Origin: Vitis vinifera
Taxonomy: Eukaryota; Streptophyta; Magnoliopsida; Vitales; Vitaceae
Reading direction: 5' to 3'
NCBI RefSeq assembly: GCF_030704535.1
Contig: NC_081822.1
Coordinates: 12,951,001-13,015,000 of the forward strand
Length of the DNA stretch: 64,000 nt
In this document: in pieces, positions 1 to 12,013 of the stretch
How the letters are laid out: each line of letters starts with the position of its first letter
How positions within the stretch are numbered: position 1 is the first letter of the stretch
The notes under the pieces: model-generated
Databases searched by the model: none
What the model was told of the DNA's origin: nothing
The model's input: only the letters and a program-made list of their open reading frames with translations
Position numbers and translations under genes: made by a program

Positions 1-2940
1 TTTTTTTTTCCTTTTTTTTTTTTAAGAAAAAAAGCTCGTCTAAAAAGATTGGATTGGCTTTGGCTATTGTCAAAGCTGGAGTGGTAGGAGTGAACTTTTG
101 AAAGGCCCATGTGACATTTTGAGGGGAATTAAATGAGATGCTTTAGCAATTTTAGGGTTTTAGCCCAAACAAGACCATTTAGGCTCTATTGGGAGGACAG
201 TGGGGCTTCGTCAACAATGGTCATACTTTCATTAATATAAATATTTTACTTAAAAAATATTTTCCTTGGTATCTGTTCAATAAACAAAAGAACAATACTT
301 TTAAATAAAAACCATTTCCACAAAATAAAATTAAATATCTTATTTTTCTTTTTTTTGGCTCATGGTGTGATTGAGTTAGGATAAAAAATGAAAAAGGGTC
401 CTATGGTTGAGAAGGTTTGCTTGTATATTGTTTGTCTAGTGTGTCATGATTAGCTCTTGGGGTTGTCAACCCTCCTGTTAAGAAGAGGTAAGTTGTTGGG
501 CGTTACGTTGAGTTTGTCATTATCCAATCATATCTACATTAGATGAAGCTCAACATATTGTTACGGGGAATGTCTAGTATTGATGGAATGCATCCTAGCA
601 AGAGATCAGCATTTTGTTTAAATTAGTGGCACAAATCATCGGACAGGAAGGGCAAACGGCTAAGGCTCTAGTGTTTTGGATTTGGCATACAATGTTTATG
701 CAACAACCAATGTCGTATGCACTAGCAAAGTCCACTAGTACCCAAGGGGACAAGCTTGTAAGAATAGGAATCGAACCTAGACCGATTATTGCCCATTAAC
801 AATGACAACTGTAAACCATTGAACTAAAATCCATATTTGTTTCAAGGATTGCCCCTGAACTAATTACTGACTCGTCGTGCCGCAAGACATGAACAATGCA
901 TCACATCCTCTCCATACACAAAGTCTGACTGGGATATCGGTGCTTCTTGTCAGATTGAGTGGTTTGCAGCTGGCTGCCCCTAGTGCCCTCGGCTAGTAAT
1001 GATAGTGGTGAGTGTCTAGTAGCATGGATGAGAAAGATGCGAGTTAACACACATTCCCACTAAGGGGCGGGCCTGGGGACATCTGACCATTGGTTTATTA
1101 AGTTAATTCGTGAAATTCAATAGACATTAATGGTCCATCCCTAAGTTGAACAATCAATTTTCGGGTGGATACACCTAGCCCCGTCGAACTGGTTGGCGCC
1201 AGGTTGTCGACAGATAATTGTACCAGGTCGGTGTCGGGTCGAGGTACTCGAATAGACCCGGTACCTCCAATATGCATACTAAAAGTTAAAAATAATAGAT
1301 ATAAATTCAGAACAAGACACGAATACAGATGGGTGAAGGAAAGGACTAAAGAGGAGGTCGTAATCGGAAAGTGAGAGCGAAATAATGAGAATAAATTATA
1401 AGAGTATGGGTATGGGTCCAAGCGTCTAGGGCCCTTGTATGGATGCTATCACGTTTTGTTTTAGAGAGGGAGGAGAGCTGAAAGTTTGGAATCAAATGAA
1501 GGTGATATCAGCACATCCAGTGGTCCCAAATGCATTTGGTAAATGTGTGGCGGACGCCTCAGATTCACCCATCAAAGCTCGATACCGAATCCTTCCAGCT
1601 TGGACTACTTTGCATCTTCATCACTTCCCCACCACCCCCACCCACTTGCCCCCCTTCTCCTTTATTATCATTTTCTTTTCCTTCTTTTTCTTTCCCTCTT
1701 TACATCTTAATTTTTGATGGTCTGAGATCCATTTTCCTAAAAACAAAAAAACACAACTGGGTCCAAGATGCATTCAAGGTGCCAAGGGCTTCGCGTAAGA
1801 TGTAATTCAAGGCTAGGCCTGTGTTCAAAGAATATGCACCACTTTTTCCCCGAATATGACATGTGAGGATTTAGCATCGCTCTCAATACATATATACCAG
1901 TATTCATGATCGGATTACCTCATGGAATTCATTCATGATTTAGCGACCCTATCATATTTAAGAAGCCTGTGTTTTTGTAATTGTAAAGGCCCTTTGCTTT
2001 ATTGGGATGTTGGCTGTCCACCAAGCAATCTGCTCCCTCTGTTTTGCAGCCATGGCTTCACGGATTGTACCTCAATACTAGTCACCATGATGTGGATTGT
2101 GGACCCCCTTTGGTGCTGCTAGTGTAAATTAAACCTGAATTGCAGACCCACCTCCAGTTTAGCCTTTTCTTTTTCTTTTTTTCTCTCTCCAAGCGTAGTC
2201 ACTGTCGGCCCTCCCAACTTGCCTCCCTGAGCTCTTCAGAAATGAACTTGGGTTTTGGTGCTACATTCACCTCTTGGCCCTCTACCCCCTTGATATTAAT
2301 CATCATTTTTTATTTTTGAATATTTTAAACCATAGTTTATGACATCTTATCAACCAAATCATGACCTATAAGAAAAAGGCCAACACTAAAATAATAAATC
2401 AACAACTTGGAAAGCATGTGATCCCATTCCTTGGTCTTCCAAAGAGATAATAAAGGGGAACTCCAAAAGGCCTATAAAAATTTGTAAAAAACCCAATGAT
2501 GTTTAGTTTTAATGGTCTGTTAAAATAGGAATTCGATTCCATTTCTCTGGGCCCAAATCAAGATTCTGAGTTTGAATCATTAGCACCTTATTTTAAGAAT
2601 ATAGAGTGGAGGACCAAATGTAGTTTAATGGTTGTCCACGTAAGGACCTCCTCTTGCTATTAGTCCACCATAATTGATTGCTTCATCTTTTATGCTTCAT
2701 CTTGTTTAGAAAAAAGACCCCATATCCACAGACCAAATCAACCCTCTTTCTAATTACCACTACTTCGAGAAATCACACATCATAACTTTATCTCACCTTT
2801 ATTACTTTCAACTTTAATTTTTTCCTTCCTTTCATGGGTCTAACTACAATATCAAATCCATATATATCAAGAAAAAAAAAAACACAATTTATTGTGTCAT
2901 ATCTTATGCACATTATATTTTTATTATTTTAAAATTTTTT
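1..2940. other. Intergenic DNA without a recognisable gene
   Basis: No open frame here resembles a known protein, and no set of exons with matching splice sites could be assembled. The sequence mixes AT-rich stretches with moderately GC-rich patches (about 860-1290). The ORFs present are short, overlap on both strands and lack family motifs. A tRNA-like patch near 745-836 is listed separately. The rest is probably old, unidentified repeat debris. Confidence 0.6.
745..836 (-). other. tRNA-like patch (possible tRNA pseudogene or SINE head)
   Basis: Read on the minus strand, this patch has an A-box-like stretch (TAGTTCAATGG) followed by a B-box-like stretch (GGTTCGATTCC), the two internal RNA polymerase III promoter elements of tRNA genes. 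The T-arm can form about four pairs. I cannot build a convincing seven-base acceptor stem or a clean anticodon arm, so an intact tRNA gene is unlikely. A decayed tRNA gene, an organelle-derived tRNA or a SINE head are all possible. Confidence 0.25.
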
Positions 2941-2944
2941 TAAA

Positions 2945-3261
2945 GCTATGTTTGGTTCTTGAAAAATTTGAGGAAAAATACAAAAGAAATAAAATAGAGA
3001 AGAAAAGTAAAAAGAAAAAAAAAGTGAAGAAAAATAAAAAATAAAGTTAAAAATAATAAATTATTTTTATTTACTATTTCAAACTCATTTTATTTATTTT
3101 AACTCATTAATATATAGATTAAATAATTTTAAAATGCATAAGTTTCTAATTAATTTTAATTATCTTTAATTTTCTTTAAAATATTTTATAGAATAATCAA
3201 ATATGATAAAATCATTTTTCTTAATATTTTTTTCTTTTACTTTTTGGAACCAAACATAACC
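2945..3261. mobile_element. MITE-like element with TATGTTTGGTTC inverted ends
   Basis: The block begins with TATGTTTGGTTC (2947-2958) and ends with its exact reverse complement (3247-3258). Between them is about 290 bases of very AT-rich DNA with no coding potential. Short non-coding elements with such ends are common in plant intergenic DNA and are moved by transposases supplied in trans. No clear target-site duplication was found, so the superfamily is left open. Confidence 0.55.
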
Positions 3262-4395
3262 TAATTTTCTTTTTTCCACTATTTTTAACCTTTAAACATT
3301 CAACTATATCATAATCATACGGAGTAATTTGACTTTAACTTTCTATCACGTCATGATGTGATACAACTATCGGATATCTAATAATCTATATTAAATATCT
3401 TTGACCAACCTGCCAACTAAAAATATCTTTGACTATTTAATAATCTATATTAATAAGACGATGGATTTAAATGTTATATAAAAGGATTTAAAAACTTTGA
3501 AATAAATATCTTGAACGTGTTCATCTACTCCCTTATATTCAAATGTCATAAACATTTGAGTGAATGTAATATAAGATTAGAATATATATATATTTTGATA
3601 ATAATTACTTCTAAAAAAATTGATAGCGCTTAAAGTTCTATGAGTGGTATTATAGTCGAGGTCACCTTCAGGGTGTTATAATGGGAGAGATTGTTGGTGC
3701 TTGAGTGAATAAAGGTTAAGGTATATATATTTTCTGACAACAATTTCAAATTTATAAATTTAAATAAAAAATTTAAATTATTTATATATTTTTAACTTTT
3801 AATAATTATTTTAAATTTTAATAGTATAAAAGTTATATATTTATAATAATATAGTTTGTAGCAATAATTTTAAAAATAATGCCAAATGTACATGTTATAT
3901 GGTTGATGATGAGTTAGAAAAAGTCAAATCAAGATCATATGAACTATGAAGTGGAGGTGAGTTGGCAAAAGTCCATCCAAATGTGATTGCGTCACAAATT
4001 AATTTCCCATATTTCTATCTTAATATGGCTATTTTTTTTATTATAATTAATATAAAAATCTCCTGAATGGTCAAATAATTTCTATGAGTTGTCATTTGTT
4101 TGTTTGAAGAAAATAAGTAAAATTCCCTTAAAAAGCAAAAAAAAAAAAAACTATTTTTAGTATTTAAAAAATAATACTACCCTAATATCCTAATATTCTC
4201 TTCTCTTTTCCTTTCATTCATAAATGAAGAATAAAAAAAATATTAATCATATTATAGTAAAAAAAAAAAAAAAGAATTTATGGAATTAATTTGTATACAG
4301 TGAAAGAAGGCGGGAGCAGAGCACGTGGGAGGGAGGGGTGGCTCGAAATAATACAATTTGCTAAAAGGGAAGGTGTTTAATTGCCGCGTCATCAC
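3262..4395. other. AT-rich intergenic DNA upstream of the ACR3-like gene
   Basis: There is no gene here. The stretch is strongly AT-rich with homopolymer A runs near 4139-4150 and 4259-4273. It presumably includes the distal promoter of the gene that starts near 4430. Confidence 0.5.
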
Positions 4396-4399
4396 CAAA

Positions 4400-4635
4400 T
4401 ATAAAATCACATTTTCAATTCATAAGACGCTTTATGGTTTTAATTTTGCTATCTACCACACACTCACTCAACAGAGAGAGAGACAGAGAAAGATAGAGAG
4501 CATGTTCTCTGCAAGTGCTCTTCCGACGTCGAAAGCGCAGTGAAGTCTTCTCGCTCTGTTTGAGGGCTCCCAGAAAGACTAATTGTTCGCTTATCGACTC
4601 TGCCGCTTTTCCTCACTCCATTCTCACCCGTTTTT
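4400..4635 (+). promoter_or_regulatory. Probable TATA box and untranslated first exon of the ACR3-like gene, with a small upstream ORF
   Basis: A TATAAAAT box begins at 4400. About 30-70 bases downstream lies a CA-rich then GA-rich leader typical of plant transcription starts. The putative exon runs to 4634/4635 and ends at a strong donor, GTAAGT. A 13-codon upstream ORF starts at 4502 and stops at 4541-4543. The nearest downstream plus-strand gene is the ACR3-like gene, whose first coding exon (from 14871) begins right after an acceptor with untranslated bases before the ATG. A leader intron of about 10.2 kb would join the two. The link is inferred from orientation and splice signals; another nearby first exon is possible. 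Confidence 0.5.
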
Positions 4636-5605
4636 GGTAAGTTTTCATGTGCTTTACAAATCGTTGCGTTTTGCAGAGATTTTTTTTTTTCAGATTTGTA
4701 CTTCAAATTCCGTGGAGATTTCTTTTTTTTCTGGAAGCAGTCACTGAGTAGCTTTCTTTCCAAATCTGCTTCCTTTGTGGCTAATTCTTGTTGATTTTCG
4801 CGGTTTTTGTTTGCTGTACAATTTATCTTTCTTTTGAATAATGCAGTCTGATAAGTTTTTATTCCTTGAAATCGTGAAGCCGCTTCCCTTTCAGAGTAGT
4901 AACATTTTTTTTTGCTTTAACGTTTGGACTCTGTTTCTGTGGAAAATTTTTCCCTGAGGCAACTTTCCGCTGAAGATAACACTTCCACTGAGAAGAGCTT
5001 TTTCGTAATCTGTTTCTCCCGAAGCTCACTACACACATGATAAAACTGTCCGAGTAATTTGTCCTCTGCAAACATTTCTTGCTAAAATTTTCTATCGAAC
5101 CAAACAGTACGAGATTGCGAAAACACGCCGGTGGGGTTATTGATTAGAGGGATATGCCGTGTTCATTATAAACACGGACGGAGTTTAGTATTAGTTATTA
5201 GCGAAAGGCCAAATCGATGATGGCGTCCCCACGGCATGGACGCTCAAGAAGAGTCGTACTCTTGGGAAGCCATGGCTGTAGGGATACGGGATGGTGAGCG
5301 ATGAACGATAATGGTGGTTAGGGTTTCAATCAATCAAGTCTTTATGTCATCTCAAAGAGGCTTTGTTTTGTTCTTTACACACTCCCGTTACACGCGCCTA
5401 AAAGCGCGTTCCCATGGTCAGTGCTCTTTCTCACGTTTCGTATGCCATCCACAAGGACCACAATCACAGTAGCCCGTGCAACCATGCTCTTCTTTTTTGG
5501 GGGCGTGGACACACGCCCTTTAGTGCGTTTGGTCCCTTACACGGGATCTTTTTCGGATGCAACACCAGCGGTCTAGCATCAACTTCCCCTTACCCGTCCA
5601 AAAAG

Positions 5606-5608
<3 letters not shown>

Positions 5609-5656
<48 letters not shown>
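5609..5656. repeat. (AT)n microsatellite, about 24 units
   Basis: An uninterrupted AT dinucleotide run lies inside the probable leader intron of the ACR3-like gene. It forces a spurious Ile-Tyr repeat in one reading frame. Confidence 0.95.
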
Positions 5657-5658
<2 letters not shown>

Positions 5659-5789
5659 TAACACAAAGCTGCCAGTCATGTGTTAAAAAGGTATAGCCAT
5701 GAAATTAACCCGTCTTCCTTCTTTATTTTTACGGTGATCATGGTTTTCTGTTGGTTTTAGAAATAGTAGTCCAACAATCAGCTCTGCGT

Positions 5790-7110
5790 GCAATGTTTAG
5801 TAGATGGGACGACTTCCCAATTGTCTAGCAATGAGTTGGTGGCACAAAAAGGTCTTTTTACGCCAAAGTTGCACCAGTCATGTGCTGGAATAAGTAAAAG
5901 ATATACAGTTACACTAAAATGCTGCAAAAAAGGACTTGGTTTGAATCAAATGTGTGAATACGATATGAAACTTCTGTTTTCGGGAATCATACTATTATGT
6001 CATAGGTACAGTTTGCCATAAGAACTTTCTTTCAACTCAAAGGAGATGGGAGTTGTCGAATAATAAGCTGATTCCAGTCATGAAAGGATTTTTTTTTTTT
6101 TTCTTTTAGCACCAAAGCTGCAATATTCATGTGTTTAAGTGAAAAATATAATAATCACAGAACAAAGCTGCAGTAAGAACTCGGCTTGAATTAAAGGGGC
6201 CTTGTACAAACTTCTATTTTTAGAGAGACTGGTTTTTTGGAATTATGCTCTGACGTCTGAAGTATGATTTGTCGTTGGGTGATTCTTTGGAATTATATGA
6301 TAACATCATAATTATAATTTGTCATTTGTGTGATCTTGAGCTTTCCAACATTAAGCTTAACTTACAATTGAGTAGGTTAAACTAGACAACAGTTGTTCAG
6401 CAATATTAGATTGTTATATAGTCACAAACTGCAGTAAGAACTTGGTTTGAATTAAAGATGCACTTCTGTTTTTAGACAAGTTTATTTCGGAACTATTTAA
6501 AGATACCATAGGTATGATTTGTCATGGGATCAAACTTTTTGAAATTGTGTAAATTTTATCATTTTGTTGTTTGTGCGACTTTTAAGATCAAACAATAACC
6601 TAGAGGTTGCAACTTGAGTAAGGTGAACTAGGCTAGAGTTTTCCTTCAGTAAGTTGGTTGTGCTCACAACTAGAAATTTAACATCAAAGTTGCCTAGTCA
6701 GGTGTTCAAATAAGCAAAAAAATATGTAATTGCACTAAAAGTATGAGGTTAAAGGTATATTTATGGTATGCCCATTTATTTCCAGCTCTAACTTTTTTCT
6801 GGGTGAATTATGATATTATCATGAATATGAATTATCATAGGATCTTCTTTTAAAAATATATATATATAATAAACATAATTATATTTTGCTGTTTTTGTGA
6901 TGTTGAGTTGTTCAAATAAGTTCATTGTAAAAGCACATGGCTCTTCTCCGACCGAATGGAAGACTTTGGGGATCTCTCTATCTAATTTATGTGAATTGAG
7001 TGCTAAGGAATTGATTCTATTTATACGAATTAACATGAGTACGTTGAACTATATCAGGATTGTCCAATAATAAGTTGATTGTACTCATGACAACCAACTC
7101 AAGTAGGTTG
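5790..7110. repeat. Diverged tandem array of roughly 300-350-base units
   Basis: Several phrases recur in the same order: a 'contact' of CAGTCATG-type sequence, then TAAGTGAAA/TAAGTAAAA, then GCAGTAAGAACTTGGTTTGAATTAAA (about 5930, 6170 and 6430), then CTTCTGTTTTTAGA, then a TATGATTTGTCAT-type segment, then AGTAGGTTGA/AGTAAGGTGAAC. At least three degraded copies are visible. There is no open frame. It lies wholly inside the inferred leader intron. Confidence 0.55.
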
Positions 7111-7235
7111 ATAATGCCTACTAACTTGGATTTAGGCCTTAGAGTAGGTGTGGGCATAAGTTGGTATAAGAACCCAAAGTAAGGTAATAGTTACATTACT
7201 TACTAGTATTAGTTGTAATAGATTGTATTGACTAG

Positions 7236-10200
7236 TAGACAACCTGGGTAAACAACCTGGATCCTTCTCATGACAGATAACCCAAACTCTTCCCTTGATA
7301 GACAATTTGAATCCTTCCCAAATACAATTGTTGAAGTTGTGATTCTCTCCATATAATCAAAGCCAAGATATTGCAGTTATTGTAAATGTTGTAAAGGATC
7401 TTTTACTTCCCTTCTTGCACCTTCTTCCATACGTGTATAGGTGTTAATCAAAATCAATAAAACACAACAACAATATTTTAGATTGTTTTTTATTTTCTAC
7501 CATCCCTATTTTATGATATTAGAGCAAGTTGTCTAACGAGACCATTATCCATTCAACAACAATGGCTTCCGAAAACACCACCCAAACCTCTATTTTTGCT
7601 TCTTACATTACCAATCAAAACAACACACCATACTTGATTTCTATAAATGCAGTTGCTCAATTACCATTAAAACTTTCATCCTCAAGCTACATTTCTTGGA
7701 GAGCCTAATTCCACAATTTCTTATTTAGCTATGTTTTATTGGAATATATCAATGGAACCTCACCTTGTCTTGAACCTCTTATCACCGAGAACAACACCAG
7801 CATACTAAATCCCTCTTATACTCTTTGGAAAAAAGACAGGATCAACTTATTTTTTCATGTTTCTTTATCTGAGTCCGTTGTTTCTTTTGTCTTCTATGAC
7901 AACTGCTCATGATGCTTGGGACTGTTTTACAAGAGGTTTGCCAATTGCTTTCGCTCCAGAATCATGTATTTGAAAGACAAATTTACCTCAATAACCCAAG
8001 GCACAAAACCTGTTTTTGAATGCCTACATACATTCAAAGGTATTTGTGATGAACTTGCTCTTATTAGAGTGCTATAAGATGAAGATGATATTGTTTATTC
8101 GGTGTCCTCAAGGATTGGGCAAAGAGTTTAAGAAAGTTGTGGTTACAATATGTCAAAGAGAGCACCCCATCACCTTTGAAGAGCTCTTTGACACGTTGAT
8201 AGAGCATGAAAACTTTCTAAATAGTGATGAATCCAACTTGATCTCTCACGTGTTACATCAAATGTTGTTTGTCATAACACCAAACCTGCAAATCATAAGA
8301 CCAATAACCGCAACAATGAACATTGATGGAAGCCAAAGGACTCCAACTATAGTTCCAATTATAATTGTGGCTCTCTAAACACAAACTTTGACAACAATTC
8401 AAATCAACCTCGACAAAATCCCAGTAATCAAAATTGGAAGAATGTTGTATGCCAAATTTGTGCAAAACAAGGGCATACACAAACACTGAACACCACCTAG
8501 GACACATTGCACAACCACAACCACTGCTAGCTCAACTAACTAGATCATGGACTTGGGTGCTTCTCATCATGTGACTGTTGATTTTAACAATCTTAATTTG
8601 CACTAAAATTATGACGAGCTCAAGGATATTGTCATTGGAAATGGTACAGGTCTTAAAATTACTTACACAAGTTCAACCAACCTTTCTACCCCTTCCAATA
8701 AGTTTCCCTTATCCAATGTTTTATTTTTCCGTTCCATGAAAAAGATCTATTTTTTTTTCTCTCAATTTTGCAAATCAAATCATGCTTCCATTGAATTTTT
8801 TCCATTTCATTTTGTTGTGAAAGACATGGGCATGTGGGCACAACTAATTCGAGGACCCAACAACCATGACATGTGGCCAAGTGTTGAGAATTCTACCATA
8901 GTGACTCCACATGCTTTAGTTGGTGTTCCTACTTCAACACATGATTGACATAATCGTCTTGAACACCCTTCCATCAGAATTTTCAATCACCTCCTCCATA
9001 ATAGTCACATTCCGTTCTCCTCCAAACTTCCATGATATTTCTTTTGTGATTCTTATCGATGTAATAAAAGTCATAATTTGATGTTTGATGTTTGATGTTT
9101 CCTCTCTTCAAAGTAGAGGTCCCTTATATCTTATATATATTGATGTTTGGGGCCTTGCTCTTGTTACGTCAATGGATACTTTTTGGTATTATGTAATTTT
9201 TGTGGACCATTTTACCAAATACATTTGAATTTATCCTTTGTGTCATAAATATGATGTGTTCATTGAGTTTACCAAATTTAAAGCTGTGGTGGAATTTTTT
9301 TTTTCTTTTTAAAGCACTAATTCCTTCTATTTATTATAAGGGTGATGGGGAATATGAGAAACTTAAATCTATTTGTGAATCATAAGGGATTCAACACCTT
9401 AAAAATTTTCTCCACACTCCAAAGCATAATGGCTTCGCTAAACGTCTTCATTGTCATGTTGTTGAAACCAGCCTCACCTTACTACACAAAGCCTCTATTC
9501 CTTACTCTTACTAGACCTTTGCTTTTCAAACAACTGCATATCTTATTAATCATTTGCCCACACTTCTTCTAAATCTTCAATCACTATTTGAGTGTCTATT
9601 CTAAAAACCACTAAATTATCTCAAACTTCATGCCTTTTGTTGTTTCTGCTACCCTTGGCTTCGCCCTTACTCTTTTCGCAAACTAGCACCAAAGTCTCAC
9701 CCATGTATTTTTGTTAGATACTTTTAACTCTCAAAGCGCCTACAAATGCTATGACCCTTCCATAGATAAAATTTTCCACTTCAAGCATGTTCAATTGATT
9801 GAGCATGAATTCCTTTCTTGATCCTCTATGAGTAGTCCTCCTCTTGCATTGAATAGCTCTTCAGGATGGTACCCTACCCATTTTTCCATTCCATTAAGGG
9901 TTGTCAATCATGATTGTGGGCATACATGCATGCCTCTATTGTCACCATCTAACATTGGCTTTCTTCATAATGTCACGGTTGTTGCACTCTCAGACTTGTG
10001 CACAATGATTTAAATTCACCCACTATTGCACCACTAACCCATATCTTGACATTTAAGCCTCCTTTATGCTCCCTTTCCCAACTAACTTTCATGTTTTATC
10101 TCTAAACTCTCATTTGCACTCATCTTATGACCACTTGTGCTCAAAATAACATCTTTAAACCCAAATAGTTCAGCCACACCACCAAACATCCTCTTTCTGA

Positions 10201-12013
10201 ACTTGTGGAGTCCACTTATGTGTCTTAGGCAATCAAGGATCCACAATGGCACCAAGCTATGTCTGATGAGATTAATGCTGTTGTTTGTAAAGGTACTTAG
10301 GATTTGGTTTCCCATAATTCTAGTCAAAATGTTGTTGGTTGTGAGTGGGTCTTTAGCATAAAACAAAAGATGGTATCATTGCTCATGATAAGGCTCGTCT
10401 TATATGTAAAGGTTTTCACCAATGCCCTGGTGTGGACCATTATGAGACCTTCAACCTACTTTTTAAGCCTACAACCATTAGCATCGTTATCTTCTTATCA
10501 CTTTCTCATGGGCGGCTTATCTGACAACTTGATGTTAATAATGCCTTCTTGCAAAGCACACTCTCTAAAGAGGTATTCATGTCTCAACTACTTGATTTTG
10601 TTGATTTTGGTAATCCCTTTCATGTTTGTTGTCTCAAAAAAGCAATATATTGCTTAAAACAAACTTTCAGAGCATAGTACAAGAAACTTAAACAGTTTTT
10701 TTTAGATTATGGATTCTTCAATTCTCGATTTGACACTTCTCTATTTGTTTCCTATGGGCTTTCTACCACTATCCACTATCTTTTTTCTTGTCTATATGGA
10801 TGATCTATTGGTGATTGGCCATGATCCTACTCTTGTTTCCATTTTTTTGATTGCTCTATCAAACCAATTCTCACTAAAAGACTTAGGTGCTCTTCATTAT
10901 TTCTTAGGTGTTGAAGTCACTACTACATCTCATGTCTTTTGCTTACTCATCATAAATTCATATGAGATATTCTCACTTGATTCCACATGGACGGTGCAAA
11001 AGATGTTCACACTCCGCTATCCACCACTCAACCGTTTTTATTTCATGATAGTGCTACTTCTACAGATGTCAGTCTTTCATGATGTGGTTGGTGCTCTTTA
11101 GGATCTTTCTCTAACTTGTTCAGATATCGCTTATTATGTAAGCAAGTTATCTCAATTTATGCATCATGATTATTGGACCGTTGCTAAGTAACTCTTGTGG
11201 TACCTAAAACACACTATTGATCATGGTCTTCTTTTATGCTTTGATCAACCTCTCATGCTAAGTGCATACTTTGATGTGGATTAGGCTATAAATCGCGATG
11301 ATTGGATGTCTACTACTACTTATATTGTTTACCTTGATGGAAATGCTATCTCATGGTCCTTTCACAAACAAAAATCTGTTGCCCATTCATTGACCAAGGT
11401 TGAGTATCGTGCAATGGCCACCACTGTTGCTAAATTATCTTGGGTGCAATCCTTGCTTGGTGAACTTAGAGTTTCTATCCCTAAGCCTCCAGTTATTCAT
11501 TGTGACAATGTAGGTGCTATTTACCTTTGCGCCAATCTAGTTTTCCACTACCGCATGAAACATATTTCTATTGATTTTCACTTTGTATAAGACACAATTG
11601 AGCAAGGTTCACTAATTGTCTCTTATATCAATAGTGATGATCAACTTTGTTAATGCTTTCACTAAGCCACTTTCTCGTACTTGTTTTGAATTACTTCATT
11701 CCAAGATTGGAGTCTTTAATGGAGGCTTCATCTTGCGGGTGCATGATAGACAATTTGGATCCTTCTCGTGACAGACAACCATAACTCTTCCCTTGATAGA
11801 CAGTTCGAATCCTTTTCAAATAAAATTATTGAAGTTGTGATTCTATCCATATATTTAGGGCCTCGATATTGCAGTTATTGTAAATGTTGTAAAAGATTTT
11901 TGACATCTCTTTTTGCACCTTCTTCCATACGTGTATATATAGGTGTTAATTAAAATTAATAAAACATAGCAACAATATTTTACATTGTTCTGATTTTCTG
12001 CCATCCCTATTTT
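7236..12013 (+). mobile_element. Old, inactivated Copia-type LTR retrotransposon
   Basis: Two diverged LTRs of about 275 bases flank broken gag-pol remains in Copia order. The left LTR is about 7236-7512 and the right about 11744-12013. The sequence after the left LTR (about 7514-7526) is a decayed initiator-Met primer-binding site. Remnants in order are gag (about 7560-8480), a protease-like DLGASHHVT patch near 8550, integrase-like pieces (about 9080-9560), reverse transcriptase with YMDDLLVIG near 10795, and RNase H with a CDN motif near 11500. Every domain is interrupted by stops and shifts. It sits in sense orientation inside the inferred leader intron of the ACR3-like gene. It is clearly much older than the Copia copy at 41017-46089. 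Confidence 0.85.

Noticed and set aside
4464..4763. 99-codon minus ORF over the ACR3 first exon
   Set aside because: It is antisense to a TATA box, leader and strong donor, and is compositionally simple (Lys/Ser-rich).
5414..5686. 90-codon ORF with an Ile-Tyr repeat
   Set aside because: The repeat is a translated AT microsatellite; there is no start context or homology.
5790..7110. Regular repeats as a possible CRISPR-like array
   Set aside because: The units are long and diverged, with no short identical repeats or unique spacers, and the window is plant nuclear DNA.
8016..11590. Several ORFs of 60-130 codons taken as separate genes
   Set aside because: They are disconnected pieces of the old Copia gag-pol, in the expected domain order and flanked by a matching LTR pair.
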